Assembly (NCBI GenBank): GCA_934667275.1
Contig: CAKULK010000011.1
Span: 11,257 to 75,256 of the forward strand
Origin: an uncultured Bacteroidales bacterium
GTDB lineage: Bacteria; Bacteroidota; Bacteroidia; Bacteroidales; Paludibacteraceae
DNA length: 64,000 bases
Direction of reading: 5' to 3'
Position 1 is the stretch's first letter, and every line of letters starts with the position of its first letter. Below, piece after piece: positions 44,416 through 54,038 of the stretch. The notes beneath the pieces are model-generated. The model made no database searches. It had not been told where the DNA came from and saw only the letters and a program-made list of their open reading frames with translations. A program made the translations under genes and the position numbers.

Positions 44416-47400
44416 ATGAATTTTATTGAAATCATTACGAAACTGTTCGGCAACAAGGCGCAGAAAGACATGCGCGCCATTGCGCCGTACGTGGAGAAGA
44501 TAAAAGCCGCCTACACGGAGATTGACGCGCTTTCCAACGACGAGTTGCGTGCGCGCAGCGGGGCGCTGATGCAGCGTATCCAAGACCAGGTGGCGGACAA
44601 AAAAGCCCGTATCAAGGAGTTGAAAGCAGGCATCGAGGGGCTCGAGATAGACCAGCGCGAGAAGATTTACAACGAGGTGGACAAGTTGGAGAAGGACATC
44701 CAGGACGACTACGCCAAGACCCTCACGGACATCCTGCCCGAGGCGTTTGCCATCGTCAAGAGCACCGCACACCGCTTTGCCGGAAACGAGCAGATAGTGG
44801 TGACCGCTACGCAGATGGACCGTGACCTCGCGGCTGACCCGCGCTTCGACTTCGTGGAGATAGACGGTGACAAGGCTGTTTACCACAACCACTGGACCGC
44901 GGGCGGCAACGAAATTGTATGGGATATGGTGCACTATGACGTCCAACTCATCGGCGGCGTGGTGCTGCACCAAGGCAAGATTGCCGAGATGGCGACGGGT
45001 GAGGGTAAGACACTGGTGGCTACGCTGCCCGTGTTCCTCAACGCACTCACGCACGAGGGCGTGCACATGGTCACGGTGAACGATTACCTCGCCAAGCGTG
45101 ACTCCGAGTGGATGGGTCCGCTCTATATGTTCCACGGTCTGACGGTGGATTGCATCGACAAGTACAAGCCCAACAGCGACGAGCGGCGTCGCGCATACGC
45201 GTGTGATATTACGTTTGGTACCAACAACGAGTTCGGTTTCGACTACCTCCGCGACAATATGGCTACCAATCCCGCCGACCTTGTGCAACGCGGGCACAAC
45301 TACGCCATCGTGGACGAGGTGGACTCCGTCTTGATTGACGATGCCCGTACGCCGTTGATTATCAGCGGTCCCATACCCAAAGGCGAGGACCAGATGTACG
45401 ACGAGTACAAGCATCGCGTGGAGTTGCTGGTACGCACCCAACAGACGCTGACCACCAAACTGCTGACAGAGGCAAAGTCGAAGATGGGCAGCACCGATGC
45501 CAAAGAGCGTGAAGCGGGTGAGTTGGCGTTGTTCCGCTCGTTCAAAGGTATGCCCAAAAACAAGGCACTCATCAAGTATCTCAGCGAGCCGGGCATCAAG
45601 GTGCGTCTGCAAAAGACGGAGGAGTTCTACATGCAGGACAACGAGCGTAATATGCACGTGGCAACCGACGAACTCTACTTCGTGATTGACGAGAAGAACA
45701 AGACTATCGAACTGACAGACAAGGGTATAGACACGCTGACGGGTAACACCGAGGACCCGCAGTTCTTTGTACTGCCCGACGTCGGCAGCGAGATAGCCGA
45801 GATAGAGAAGATGCCTGTCTCCGCCGAGGAAAAGCAGGCAAAGAAAGACGAGGTGCTGACCAACTACAGCATCAAGTCCGAGCGCGTACACACCGTACAC
45901 CAGTTGCTGAAGGCATACACGCTGTTCGAGAAAGATGTGGATTACATCATCGATGACAACCAAGTGAAGATTGTCGATGAGCAGACAGGCCGTGTGATGG
46001 AAGGCCGTCGCTGGTCCGACGGCTTGCATCAGGCTGTGGAGGCAAAAGAGAACGTGAAGGTGGAGGGTGCCACACAGACCTTTGCCACTATCACGCTGCA
46101 GAACTACTTCCGCATGTACAAGAAGTTGGCAGGTATGACCGGTACCGCCGAGACGGAGGCAGGCGAATTCTGGAACATCTACAAACTGGATGTGGTGGTT
46201 ATCCCTACCAACCGCCCCATTGCGCGTATCGATATGAACGACCGTATCTACCGCACCAAGCGCGAGAAGTACAACGCCGTCATCGACGAGATTGTGTCTC
46301 TCGTAGGGCAGGGCAGACCGGTACTCGTAGGTACTACCAGCGTGGAAATCAGTGAGTTGCTGAGCCGCATGCTCAATCTCCGCCATATACCGCACAATGT
46401 GTTGAACGCCAAGTTGCACCAGCGTGAGGCAGAGATTGTGGCACAGGCAGGTCGCTCCGGCGTAGTGACTATTGCCACCAACATGGCAGGTCGTGGTACC
46501 GATATCAAACTGACGCCCGAAGTCAAAGAGGCGGGTGGTCTTGCCATCATCGGCACCGAGCGTCACGAGAGCCGTCGTGTGGACCGCCAGTTGCGCGGAC
46601 GTGCAGGACGTCAGGGAGACCCGGGTAGCAGCGTCTTCTATGTCAGTATGGAGGACGACCTGATGCGTATGTTCGGCTCCGACCGTCTGGCAGGTGTGAT
46701 GGACAAAATGGGCTTCAAGGACGGCGAGATGATTGAGCACTCCATGATTTCCAACTCCATCGAGCGTGCGCAGAAGAAAGTGGAAGAAAACAATTTCGGT
46801 ATCCGCAAGCGCCTTATCGAGTACGATGATGTGATGAACCAGCAGCGCAATGTCATCTATGCCAAGCGTCACCACGCCCTCATGGGCGAGCGTATAGGTG
46901 TGGATATCACCAACATGATTTACGACACCGCCGAGGCAATCATTGCCGACGCGCGTGAGGCAATGGATTATGAAGGACTGCAGTTCGACGTGATGCAGGT
47001 GTTCGCCATGGAGGTGCCTTTCGACGAGGATACCTTCAAGAGCGCACGCGAGAACGCATTGGCGGAGCAACTGGCAGAAGCCGCTATGGACACCTTCAAA
47101 CGCCGTATGGAGACGCTGCAGAAGGTGGCTGACCCTGTGATAAAGAAGGTGTATGAGGAGCGCGGCGCGATGTACGAGAACATTCTTATTCCTATCACCG
47201 ACGGCAAGCGCGTCTATAACATTGCCGTTAACCTCAAGGCGGCAGCCGAAAGCGACAGCCGTGAGGTAGTGCGCGAGTTCGAGAAGCGTATGGTGCTCTA
47301 TGTCATCGACGACGAGTGGAAAGAGCATCTCCGCCAGTTGGACGACCTCAAGCAGTCGGTTCAGAACGCCTCCTACGAGCAGAAAGACCCGCTCCTTATA

Positions 47401-47739
47401 TATAAATTGGAGTCTTTCAATATCTTCAAGCAGATGTTGGACCGCTTCAACCGACGCGCTATCGCTATCTTGCTGCGCGGACAGATACCTACCCGCGACC
47501 CGCAAGAGGTACGTCAGGCACAGGAGCAGCGTCAGGACTACTCCCGCTACCGTACGCAGAAGGATGCCGTCAGCCGTGCAGCCGCTGCCAGCGGGCAATC
47601 GGCAGCAGCAGGACGCGACACACGCGAGATGCAACGCCCCGAACCAATCCATGTGGAGAAGAAACCGCGCCCCAACGACCCGTGTCCGTGCGGTTCGGGC
47701 AAGAAATACAAACAGTGTCACGGTAGGCTGGAAGCATGA
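44416..47739 (+). CDS. secA: Preprotein translocase ATPase SecA
   Basis: 1107 residues, in the long range typical of Bacteroidota. Walker A 'MATGEGKTLVATLPVFLNAL', DEVD-type 'IVDEVDSVLIDDARTPLIISGP', motif 'TNMAGRGTDIKL', 'RQLRGRAGRQGDPGSSVFYVSMEDDLMRMFGSDR', and a C-terminal SEC-C zinc motif 'CPCGSGKKYKQCHG'. It drives protein export through SecYEG. It overlaps lgt by 4 bp (ATGA). The equally long open frame on the opposite strand is only a shadow. Confidence 0.98.
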   Translation: MNFIEIITKLFGNKAQKDMRAIAPYVEKIKAAYTEIDALSNDELRARSGALMQRIQDQVADKKARIKELKAGIEGLEIDQREKIYNEVDKLEKDIQDDYAKTLTDILPEAFAIVKSTAHRFAGNEQIVVTATQMDRDLAADPRFDFVEIDGDKAVYHNHWTAGGNEIVWDMVHYDVQLIGGVVLHQGKIAEMATGEGKTLVATLPVFLNALTHEGVHMVTVNDYLAKRDSEWMGPLYMFHGLTVDCIDKYKPNSDERRRAYACDITFGTNNEFGFDYLRDNMATNPADLVQRGHNYAIVDEVDSVLIDDARTPLIISGPIPKGEDQMYDEYKHRVELLVRTQQTLTTKLLTEAKSKMGSTDAKEREAGELALFRSFKGMPKNKALIKYLSEPGIKVRLQKTEEFYMQDNERNMHVATDELYFVIDEKNKTIELTDKGIDTLTGNTEDPQFFVLPDVGSEIAEIEKMPVSAEEKQAKKDEVLTNYSIKSERVHTVHQLLKAYTLFEKDVDYIIDDNQVKIVDEQTGRVMEGRRWSDGLHQAVEAKENVKVEGATQTFATITLQNYFRMYKKLAGMTGTAETEAGEFWNIYKLDVVVIPTNRPIARIDMNDRIYRTKREKYNAVIDEIVSLVGQGRPVLVGTTSVEISELLSRMLNLRHIPHNVLNAKLHQREAEIVAQAGRSGVVTIATNMAGRGTDIKLTPEVKEAGGLAIIGTERHESRRVDRQLRGRAGRQGDPGSSVFYVSMEDDLMRMFGSDRLAGVMDKMGFKDGEMIEHSMISNSIERAQKKVEENNFGIRKRLIEYDDVMNQQRNVIYAKRHHALMGERIGVDITNMIYDTAEAIIADAREAMDYEGLQFDVMQVFAMEVPFDEDTFKSARENALAEQLAEAAMDTFKRRMETLQKVADPVIKKVYEERGAMYENILIPITDGKRVYNIAVNLKAAAESDSREVVREFEKRMVLYVIDDEWKEHLRQLDDLKQSVQNASYEQKDPLLIYKLESFNIFKQMLDRFNRRAIAILLRGQIPTRDPQEVRQAQEQRQDYSRYRTQKDAVSRAAAASGQSAAAGRDTREMQRPEPIHVEKKPRPNDPCPCGSGKKYKQCHGRLEA

Positions 47740-48647
47740 TTCTCGACTTCATCACGTGGAATGTTGACCCCATTCTGATTCACATCGGCGACGGGGGCAT
47801 TCGTTGGTACGGACTATTGTGGGCCGTAGGTATCTACCTTGCCTACCTTGTGGAGCGCAAACTCTACAAGAATGAGAACTGCCCTGAGGACTGGATAGAC
47901 AAATTGTTTATCTGGATGGTGGTTGGCGTGATTGTTGGTGCGCGCGTAGGGCATTGCTGGTTCTACGAGTGGCACGATGTAACGCTGCCCGGAATGGCGG
48001 GCTACTGTCAAGCCATGGGTATTTCTACCGACCCCGTACAAATCTTCGGGTGGACTATCAAGTATCGCAACCCGTACATTGAGCATCCGCTGAAACTGCT
48101 CAAAGTATGGGAAGGCGGATTGGCAAGCCATGGCGGTGCTATCGGACTGCTGTTGGCGGCGTATCTCCTCAATAAAAAGGTGTTTTCCAAACGCCCTGAG
48201 TTCCATACTTCGCTCCTGTGGATTATGGACAGACTCGTAGTAGGTGTGTGTGTCACAGCCACCCTTATCCGTCTCGGCAACCTGATGAACTCCGAGATTT
48301 ACGGTTGCCCGACCGACCTGCCATGGGGCTTTGTCTTTGTGCGCAACGGAGAGACGGTGCCATGCCACCCCACGCAAATCTATGAAATGCTGTACTGCAT
48401 TGTGGCGTTTGTTGTCACGTGGCTGATGTACTGGCGCGGCAAGGCGTACAAGCGTGAGGGACTGCTCCTCGGCGTATTCCTTGAGATAGTCTTCTTCACA
48501 CGATTCCTGTTGGAGTTTATCAAGAACGACCAGGAAGCCTTTGAGGCTAACCACCTGCTCAACATGGGTCAGTGGCTCTCTATCCCGTTCATCATCTGGG
48601 GTGTATATCTCATTATCAGAGCCTACAAACGCCCTGCGTTGCCCTGA
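47736..48647 (+). CDS. lgt: Prolipoprotein diacylglyceryl transferase
   Basis: 303 residues, about seven membrane helices. Signatures 'GGLASHGGAIG' (catalytic His loop), 'RLGNLMNSEIYG' and 'HPTQIYEMLYC', ending in 'LLEFIKNDQEAFE'. It transfers diacylglycerol from phosphatidylglycerol to the lipobox cysteine of lipoproteins such as those at 23.8, 30.9 and 42.8 kb. Translationally coupled to secA by an ATGA overlap. Confidence 0.97.
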   Translation: MILDFITWNVDPILIHIGDGGIRWYGLLWAVGIYLAYLVERKLYKNENCPEDWIDKLFIWMVVGVIVGARVGHCWFYEWHDVTLPGMAGYCQAMGISTDPVQIFGWTIKYRNPYIEHPLKLLKVWEGGLASHGGAIGLLLAAYLLNKKVFSKRPEFHTSLLWIMDRLVVGVCVTATLIRLGNLMNSEIYGCPTDLPWGFVFVRNGETVPCHPTQIYEMLYCIVAFVVTWLMYWRGKAYKREGLLLGVFLEIVFFTRFLLEFIKNDQEAFEANHLLNMGQWLSIPFIIWGVYLIIRAYKRPALP

Positions 48648-48673
48648 TGTAAGATAATAGCGGAAAGAGTTTT

Positions 48674-48729
48674 TAAGGGTCTTTAAGGATGTTGAGGACT
48701 TTAAGGTCTTACGTCTCTAAAGACCCTTA
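48674..48729 (+). terminator. Probable terminator after lgt
   Basis: TAAGGGTCTTTA (48674-48685) is complementary to TAAAGACCCTTA (48718-48729); the loop is long (32 nt) and has a second TTTAAGG. Followed by TTGTTC, only a weak T-run. Confidence 0.5.
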
Positions 48730-48770
48730 TTGTTCAGTACAATAAAAAACTCATCACTATGATTCTGGGT

Positions 48771-48786
48771 ATGGACAATTGTCCAT
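48771..48786. promoter_or_regulatory. Perfect 16-bp palindrome, candidate operator
   Basis: ATGGACAATTGTCCAT lies in the intergenic region before two tandem promoters. A weaker copy, GGACAGCAGTCC, sits at 48813-48824 touching the -33 box of the first promoter. Spaced dyads before promoters suggest a dimeric regulator; which one is unknown. Confidence 0.5.
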
Positions 48787-48823
48787 ATTTTTTGCATTAG
48801 GGTACATTTTATGGACAGCAGTC

Positions 48824-48855
48824 CTTGCAAAAAGTGGTTTTGTGTATTATCTTTG
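48824..48855 (+). promoter_or_regulatory. First of two promoters of the DUF3078 gene
   Basis: CTTG (48824-48827), 20 nt, TATCTTTG (48848-48855). Confidence 0.65.
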
Positions 48856-48872
48856 CACTCCGGTTGATTTTA

Positions 48873-48904
48873 TTTGCAGGTGTGCGATTTATTTGCTACC
48901 TTTG
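48873..48904 (+). promoter_or_regulatory. Second promoter of the DUF3078 gene
   Basis: TTTG (48873-48876), 20 nt, TACCTTTG (48897-48904), 24 bp before the GTG start. Confidence 0.75.
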
Positions 48905-48927
48905 TCCTCTAAAATAAAGATAGGATT

Positions 48928-50139
48928 GTGAGACGATTGCGTTTATTGATATTGGTATTGGTCGCCTGTATGGCAACTTTTGTGTCTGCACAGACGGTGA
49001 GCGATGATGCGGTATTGTTGGAGTTGGTGGCGCGACAAAGTCGCGAGATACACGCGAACGACACGCTATGGAAGCAGTATGTTTCACCCTTGTGCTTGCC
49101 GTTGGTGTATATTCCGGAGCCCCTCCGTACACTTTCCGATACGATGCAGGACCGAACTTCGCTGTCGTCCATTCGCATGAATGCACGGCGGTATGTCACT
49201 ACCCATTGTGCGGACCTTTATGTGGCGGTGCACGATCCGTCCAAAAGAGAGGTGCTGGACGATGAACCGATACAGATTCAGCGCGCCATTGTACAGGACT
49301 TGGAAGAAGATAAATTGGACATTGCACGGGCATTGCGCGACCGCAAGACCTATTGGCGCAAAGAACTCAACCTGTCGGCGCAAATAACCCAAAACTATGC
49401 CACCGACAACTGGTATCAGGGTGCGGTGAACTCGTTTGCGATGCTCACCAATGTGAAAGGTTTTATCAACTACAAGCGCGATAACCTCAAGTGGGAGAAT
49501 ACAGGGGAATGGCGAACGGGTTTTAGCACTGTCAGCGGCGACACGATGCGGCATGTCAATACTACCGATGATATATTCCGCCTTTACAGCAAATTCGGTT
49601 ATCAGGTGCACAAACAATGGTATGTGTCGTTCTTTGGCGAGTTTCGTACCAACTTCTGGACTACTTACCGCAAGAACACACGCTCGTTCACTTCGTCCTT
49701 CCTCACGCCAATTCGATTTACGCTCGGTCTCGGTGTGGACTACCAACCGCTTAAAGGCTTGAATATCAACTTCTCACCTGCTGCGTACAAGATGGTTTAT
49801 GCCCTGCGCTACGACCCCGAATTGGTGGATGTCACAGAGTATGGTATTGAGGAGGGTAAAAATTTGCTTAATGAATTTGGTAGTTCGATTCGTGTGGATT
49901 GGAAGTGGAAACCGCTCCGTGAGATAGAGATGGAAACGAAGTTCTATTTCTTCACCAACTACCACCGTGTGGAAACGGAATTGGAATTGGATTTCAACTT
50001 TATCATCAACCGCTACCTCTCGGCGAAGGTGATGCTCCACCCGCGCTACGACAGCACCACTGAGGTCAAAGAGGGGCGCAAGTCCAAAATCCAATTTAAG
50101 GAGTTGATTAGTGTCGGATTCTCACATACGTTCCGATAA
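48928..50139 (+). CDS. DUF3078 outer-membrane protein (first copy)
   Basis: 403 residues, GTG start. Signal peptide 'MRRLRLLILVLVACMATFVSA', then a helical N-terminal segment (about 25-145) and a beta-barrel-like C-terminal part starting 'KELNLSAQITQNYATDNWYQGAVNSFAML' and ending in 'FSHTFR'. The 'W..G..N......N....NY......W.N..' pattern is the DUF3078 signature. A second, less decorated member lies at 55922. Probably an outer-membrane beta-barrel; the function of the family is unknown. Two promoters and a palindrome precede it. Confidence 0.85.
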   Translation: MRRLRLLILVLVACMATFVSAQTVSDDAVLLELVARQSREIHANDTLWKQYVSPLCLPLVYIPEPLRTLSDTMQDRTSLSSIRMNARRYVTTHCADLYVAVHDPSKREVLDDEPIQIQRAIVQDLEEDKLDIARALRDRKTYWRKELNLSAQITQNYATDNWYQGAVNSFAMLTNVKGFINYKRDNLKWENTGEWRTGFSTVSGDTMRHVNTTDDIFRLYSKFGYQVHKQWYVSFFGEFRTNFWTTYRKNTRSFTSSFLTPIRFTLGLGVDYQPLKGLNINFSPAAYKMVYALRYDPELVDVTEYGIEEGKNLLNEFGSSIRVDWKWKPLREIEMETKFYFFTNYHRVETELELDFNFIINRYLSAKVMLHPRYDSTTEVKEGRKSKIQFKELISVGFSHTFR

Positions 50140-50173
50140 GCCGTATATAATTTAAGGTACAAGATATATGTGA

Positions 50174-51115
50174 ATGAATATGGATAAACAGTCAATACGC
50201 ATCATCTATATGGGCACGCCCGAGTTCGCGGTGGAGAGTCTCCGCGCGCTGGTGGAGGGCGGCTACAACGTGGTGGCGGTCGTCACGATGCCCGACAAGC
50301 CCGCAGGGCGGGGGCATCAGGTGCAGTACTCTGCCGTGAAGCAATATGCCCTGTCAGTAGGGCTGCCCGTGTTGCAACCCGAGCGGTTGAAAGACCCTGC
50401 CTTCTTGAACGAACTACGCAGTTATCGTGCTGACATACAGATAGTTGTCGCCTTCCGCATGTTGCCCGAAGTGGTATGGGCTATGCCCCGATTGGGCACC
50501 TTCAACCTCCACGCGGCACTCCTGCCGCAGTACCGTGGCGCAGCCCCCATCAACTGGGCGGTGATGAACGGCGACCACGAGACGGGAGCCACCACATTCA
50601 TGCTCCGACATGACATTGACACGGGCGACATGCTCCTGCAGGAACGCCTGCCCATCGGCGACAACGAGGACGTAGGGTCCGTGCACGACCGCCTGATGGT
50701 AATGGGAGCCCGATTAGTGCTCCGTACTATGGATTTGATACTCGACTGCGAGGCATCGGGCAAGCCCCTGCCATTGGTGCCGCAGCCCGATCTGCCCGAC
50801 TTGCGACCCGCCCCAAAGATATTCAAGGACACCTGCCGAATCGATTTCTGCCAGACCGCAGAGCATATTCGCAACCACGTGCGCGGACTCAGTCCCTACC
50901 CCGCAGCATGGATAGGTGCTCCCTTGCCCTCGCACCCATTGGCGGCGATGTTGGAGGGGGCGAAAGTATATAAGGTGGCACCCACATGCTTTGCCGAGCA
51001 GAAGGGGCACATCATCTTCCCCTGTGCCGACGGGTATATTGACATTCTGGAACTCCAACTGCCAGGCAAGAAGCGCATGACCGCGCAAGCCCTACTCAAC
51101 GGACTACGACTATGA
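50174..51115 (+). CDS. fmt: Methionyl-tRNA formyltransferase
   Basis: 313 residues. 'IIYMGTPEFAVESLRALV', 'VVTMPDKPAGRGHQ', the catalytic block 'FNLHAALLPQYRGAAPINWAVMNGDHETGATTF' and 'HDIDTGDML' are diagnostic. It formylates initiator Met-tRNA. It overlaps nadK by 4 bp (ATGA). A second ATG at 50180 could also be the start. Confidence 0.97.
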   Translation: MNMDKQSIRIIYMGTPEFAVESLRALVEGGYNVVAVVTMPDKPAGRGHQVQYSAVKQYALSVGLPVLQPERLKDPAFLNELRSYRADIQIVVAFRMLPEVVWAMPRLGTFNLHAALLPQYRGAAPINWAVMNGDHETGATTFMLRHDIDTGDMLLQERLPIGDNEDVGSVHDRLMVMGARLVLRTMDLILDCEASGKPLPLVPQPDLPDLRPAPKIFKDTCRIDFCQTAEHIRNHVRGLSPYPAAWIGAPLPSHPLAAMLEGAKVYKVAPTCFAEQKGHIIFPCADGYIDILELQLPGKKRMTAQALLNGLRL

Positions 51116-51966
51116 CCATAGCACTTTTTGGCAACACCATGCGCTCGGAGACGCAGAGCGAGGTGGCACATATCATTGAGTTTCTGCAACTTAGGGGGAT
51201 AGACATCGCCCTCTCACAGGAACTGCGTCAGGAGTCGGACATGCGGAGGTTTCCGCTGGTGGACGACTACACCCTGCATACGGGCGAACCCATCGACTTT
51301 GCCCTGTCGGTGGGCGGTGACGGCACTTTCCTCACCACCGCAGCCACTATCGGGCACCTCAACATACCCATCTTGGGCATCAACTGCGGGCACCTCGGGT
51401 TCCTGGCAGAAGTGCAGACGGCTAATGTGGACGCCATTCTCGACCAACTGATTCATAATCAATACACTATCGAGCAGCGCAGCATGCTGGAAGTCACGTG
51501 CAGCGCAGGGGGGTATATTGCTTCGCCATACGCCCTCAACGAGGTGGCGGTGCTCAAACAGGGGCTGAGCAGCATGATTTCCGTAGAGACCTACCTCAAC
51601 GGCGAACTGCTGCACACCTACAAGGCGGACGGCATGCTGATGGCTACGCCCACAGGCTCCACAGCCTACAACCTGAGTGTGGGAGGTCCCCTCATGGACC
51701 CGCACACCCATGCCATTATCCTTGCGCCCGTGGCAACGCACAGCCTGAATGTGCGCCCGCTGGTGGTGCCCGACGACAGCAAGATAGACCTGCACATCAG
51801 CAGCCGCAATGCCAACTACATGGTGAGCATTGACGGGCGGAGTCAGGTGTTCAGCGACGCGGTCAGCCTGCACGTGGAGCGTTCACAGCGCACCATCAAG
51901 TTGGTGCAAGTGGGAGAGTGCGGCTTCATGCAGTCGCTGAAAGACAAACTTTGTTGGGGGAAATAA
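51112..51966 (+). CDS. nadK: NAD kinase
   Basis: 284 residues. 'LSVGGDGTFL' (GGDG), 'INCGHLGFLAEV' and 'MATPTGSTAYNLSVGGP' are the NAD kinase motifs. It phosphorylates NAD to NADP with ATP. Translationally coupled to fmt. Confidence 0.97.
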   Translation: MTIALFGNTMRSETQSEVAHIIEFLQLRGIDIALSQELRQESDMRRFPLVDDYTLHTGEPIDFALSVGGDGTFLTTAATIGHLNIPILGINCGHLGFLAEVQTANVDAILDQLIHNQYTIEQRSMLEVTCSAGGYIASPYALNEVAVLKQGLSSMISVETYLNGELLHTYKADGMLMATPTGSTAYNLSVGGPLMDPHTHAIILAPVATHSLNVRPLVVPDDSKIDLHISSRNANYMVSIDGRSQVFSDAVSLHVERSQRTIKLVQVGECGFMQSLKDKLCWGK

Positions 51967-51973
51967 TAAGCAA

Positions 51974-52564
51974 ATGGTTGATTATATTGCACTTATAGAC
52001 AAGTACTACGCCTCCAACCCCGACCTGCGGCATGTGTTGGTCACTCACTCCATGCAGGTGCGTGACCGTGTTCTGCGTATCGTGGACGCCCACCCCGAAT
52101 GGGTAAAACAAGGGCTGGTGGACAGGCGTTTTGTGGAGGAGGCATCGATGTTGCACGACATTGGCATCATCTTTTGCAATGCCCCGAAGATATTCTGCAC
52201 AGGCCCTCACCAGTATATCGAGCATGGTTATCTGGGTGCCGAACTGCTGCGGCGTGAGGGCTTGCCCCGTCATGCGGATGTGGCGGAGAGGCATACTGGC
52301 AGTGGTATCACCATCGACCAAATCATACGCGAGGACCTCCCGTTGCCCGTCAAAGACTACTGCCCGCGCACCTTGGAGGAGAAGATTATCTGTTACTCCG
52401 ACCGCTTCTACTCGAAGACTCATCTTGGCAAAGAACTGACGGTGAGCAAGATACGTAAAAGTCTTTGGAAATACGGGCATGATGCCATTATGCGCTGGGA
52501 GGCGATGGTTGCCCTGATGGGAGAAGATTTGTCCACAACTCCGGTTGCAGAACAGGTGGAGTAG
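51974..52564 (+). CDS. HD-domain phosphohydrolase
   Basis: 196 residues. HD signature: 'VLVTHSMQVRDRVLRIV' (first His), 'EEASMLHDIGIIF' (His-Asp), 'GLPRHADVAERHTGSG' (further His), and 'DYCPRTLEEKIICYSDRFYS' (final Asp). This small soluble family hydrolyses nucleotides or phosphate esters. It starts 8 bp after nadK and is probably co-transcribed with fmt-nadK. Substrate unknown. Confidence 0.87.
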   Translation: MVDYIALIDKYYASNPDLRHVLVTHSMQVRDRVLRIVDAHPEWVKQGLVDRRFVEEASMLHDIGIIFCNAPKIFCTGPHQYIEHGYLGAELLRREGLPRHADVAERHTGSGITIDQIIREDLPLPVKDYCPRTLEEKIICYSDRFYSKTHLGKELTVSKIRKSLWKYGHDAIMRWEAMVALMGEDLSTTPVAEQVE

Positions 52565-52601
52565 GGGATTTCTGCCAATGTGGGTGGAAAAAACGGAAAC
52601 T

Positions 52602-52633
52602 ATTGCATAAATGGTAAAAAAGTTGTACCTTTG
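52602..52633 (+). promoter_or_regulatory. Promoter of pdxJ and the ton operon
   Basis: ATTG (52602-52605), 20 nt, TACCTTTG (52626-52633). Transcription would begin near 52640, 2 nt before the pdxJ ATG. Confidence 0.75.
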
Positions 52634-52641
52634 CGGCGAAT

Positions 52642-53358
52642 ATGACGCGATTAAGTGTAAATATCAATAAGGTGGCAACGTTGCGTAATGCGCGTGGCGG
52701 AAACCTGCCCGATGTGGAAAAGTTCGCTGTTGATTGTGAGCGTTTCGGCGCACATGGTATTACAGTGCATCCTCGTCCGGATGAACGGCACATTCGCCGT
52801 TCCGATGTCTTTGCACTCAAGCAATTAGTGACTACGGAGTTCAATATCGAGGGTAATCCGGAGTCTGCTTTTATGGACCTCGTTACGGAGATTCGTCCTA
52901 CGCAGGCGACTTTGGTGCCGGATGCTATTAGCCAACTCACCAGCAATCATGGCTGGGATACACGTGCGAACCTCAGCAAATTGACTGATATTGTTCGTCG
53001 CTTAAAGGAATCGGGTATTCGTGTGTCGATATTTGTGGATGCAGACCCTGAGATGGTGGAGTATGCCAAGAAGACAGGGGCGGACCGAGTGGAACTTTAC
53101 ACGGGTCCGTATGCAGAACTCTATGATTCCAATCCCGAAGCGGCATTGGCAATGTATCGTCCTGCTGCGGAAAAAGCACATGAGTTGGGGTTGGGGCTTA
53201 ATGCAGGGCATGATTTGAATCTCCGAAACCTGCGTGCTTTCGTACAGGCTTTCCCGTGGGTTGATGAGGTTAGTATCGGACATGCACTCATCTCTGATGC
53301 ACTTTATTTAGGAATAGAAGAAACAATTAAACAATACAGATATGCTCTTTCAAATTGA
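52642..53358 (+). CDS. pdxJ: Pyridoxine 5'-phosphate synthase
   Basis: 238 residues. 'MTRLSVNINKVATLRNARGG' is the conserved N-terminus, so the start is firm. 'GITVHPRPDERHIR', 'VSIFVDADPEMVEYAKKTGADRVELYTGPYA' and 'LNAGHDLN' carry the family residues. It makes pyridoxine phosphate from aminoacetone phosphate and deoxyxylulose phosphate. The 3' end overlaps exbB by 17 bp, the usual Bacteroidales order. The mRNA is nearly leaderless. Confidence 0.97.
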   Translation: MTRLSVNINKVATLRNARGGNLPDVEKFAVDCERFGAHGITVHPRPDERHIRRSDVFALKQLVTTEFNIEGNPESAFMDLVTEIRPTQATLVPDAISQLTSNHGWDTRANLSKLTDIVRRLKESGIRVSIFVDADPEMVEYAKKTGADRVELYTGPYAELYDSNPEAALAMYRPAAEKAHELGLGLNAGHDLNLRNLRAFVQAFPWVDEVSIGHALISDALYLGIEETIKQYRYALSN

Positions 53359-54031
53359 TACAATGGTGATTGCTGCACAAGATGCAGCAGCGGTTCCGCA
53401 GGCACAAGAGTCCATCAACTGGCTCACGATGGCTACCTATGGCGGGTGGATTATGATTGTGCTGGCGTTGATGTTGGCATTTGCCATCTATCTGTTTATT
53501 GAGCGTTTGGTGGTGCTGCATAGTGCCACGAAAGAAGACAAATCGTTTATGGACCGTATTCGCGATTATATCAAAGAAGGAAAGATTGATTCCGCTGTCA
53601 AACTCTGCAAAAAAGAGGACACTCCTTCCGCGAGAATGATAGAGAAAGGAGTTTCGCGTATCGGTCGCCCGATGCAGGATGTGCAAGTGGCTATTGAAAA
53701 TGTGGGCAACCTGGAGGTTAGCAAGTTGGAAAAAGGGCTTGTGCTGATGGCTACTATCGCCGCAGGGGCTCCGATGCTCGGTTTCTTGGGTACGGTACTC
53801 GGTATGGTGCAGACTTTCTACAATATGGCGCAAGATGCAGGCGGAGTAATTGAGATTTCCACACTTTCATCGGGTATGTATCAAGCGATGGTTACCACGG
53901 TGGGCGGTCTTATAGTCGGTATTCTGGCAATGTTTGCTTACAACTTGCTGGTATCGCGTATCGACCGCGTAGTGCGTCAGTTGGAGTCGCGTACCATGGA
54001 GTTTATGGACTTGTTGAACGAACCCGCATAA
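53342..54031 (+). CDS. exbB: ExbB/TolQ proton-channel protein
   Basis: 229 residues. Three membrane helices (about 30-52, 135-160, 182-205). 'GLVLMATIAAGAPMLGFLGTVLGMVQTF' and 'GMYQAMVTTVGGLIVGILAMFAYN' are the MotA/TolQ/ExbB core. With ExbD it powers TonB using proton flow. Starts inside the end of pdxJ. Confidence 0.96.
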   Translation: MLFQIDTMVIAAQDAAAVPQAQESINWLTMATYGGWIMIVLALMLAFAIYLFIERLVVLHSATKEDKSFMDRIRDYIKEGKIDSAVKLCKKEDTPSARMIEKGVSRIGRPMQDVQVAIENVGNLEVSKLEKGLVLMATIAAGAPMLGFLGTVLGMVQTFYNMAQDAGGVIEISTLSSGMYQAMVTTVGGLIVGILAMFAYNLLVSRIDRVVRQLESRTMEFMDLLNEPA

Positions 54032-54038
54032 TCCGCTT

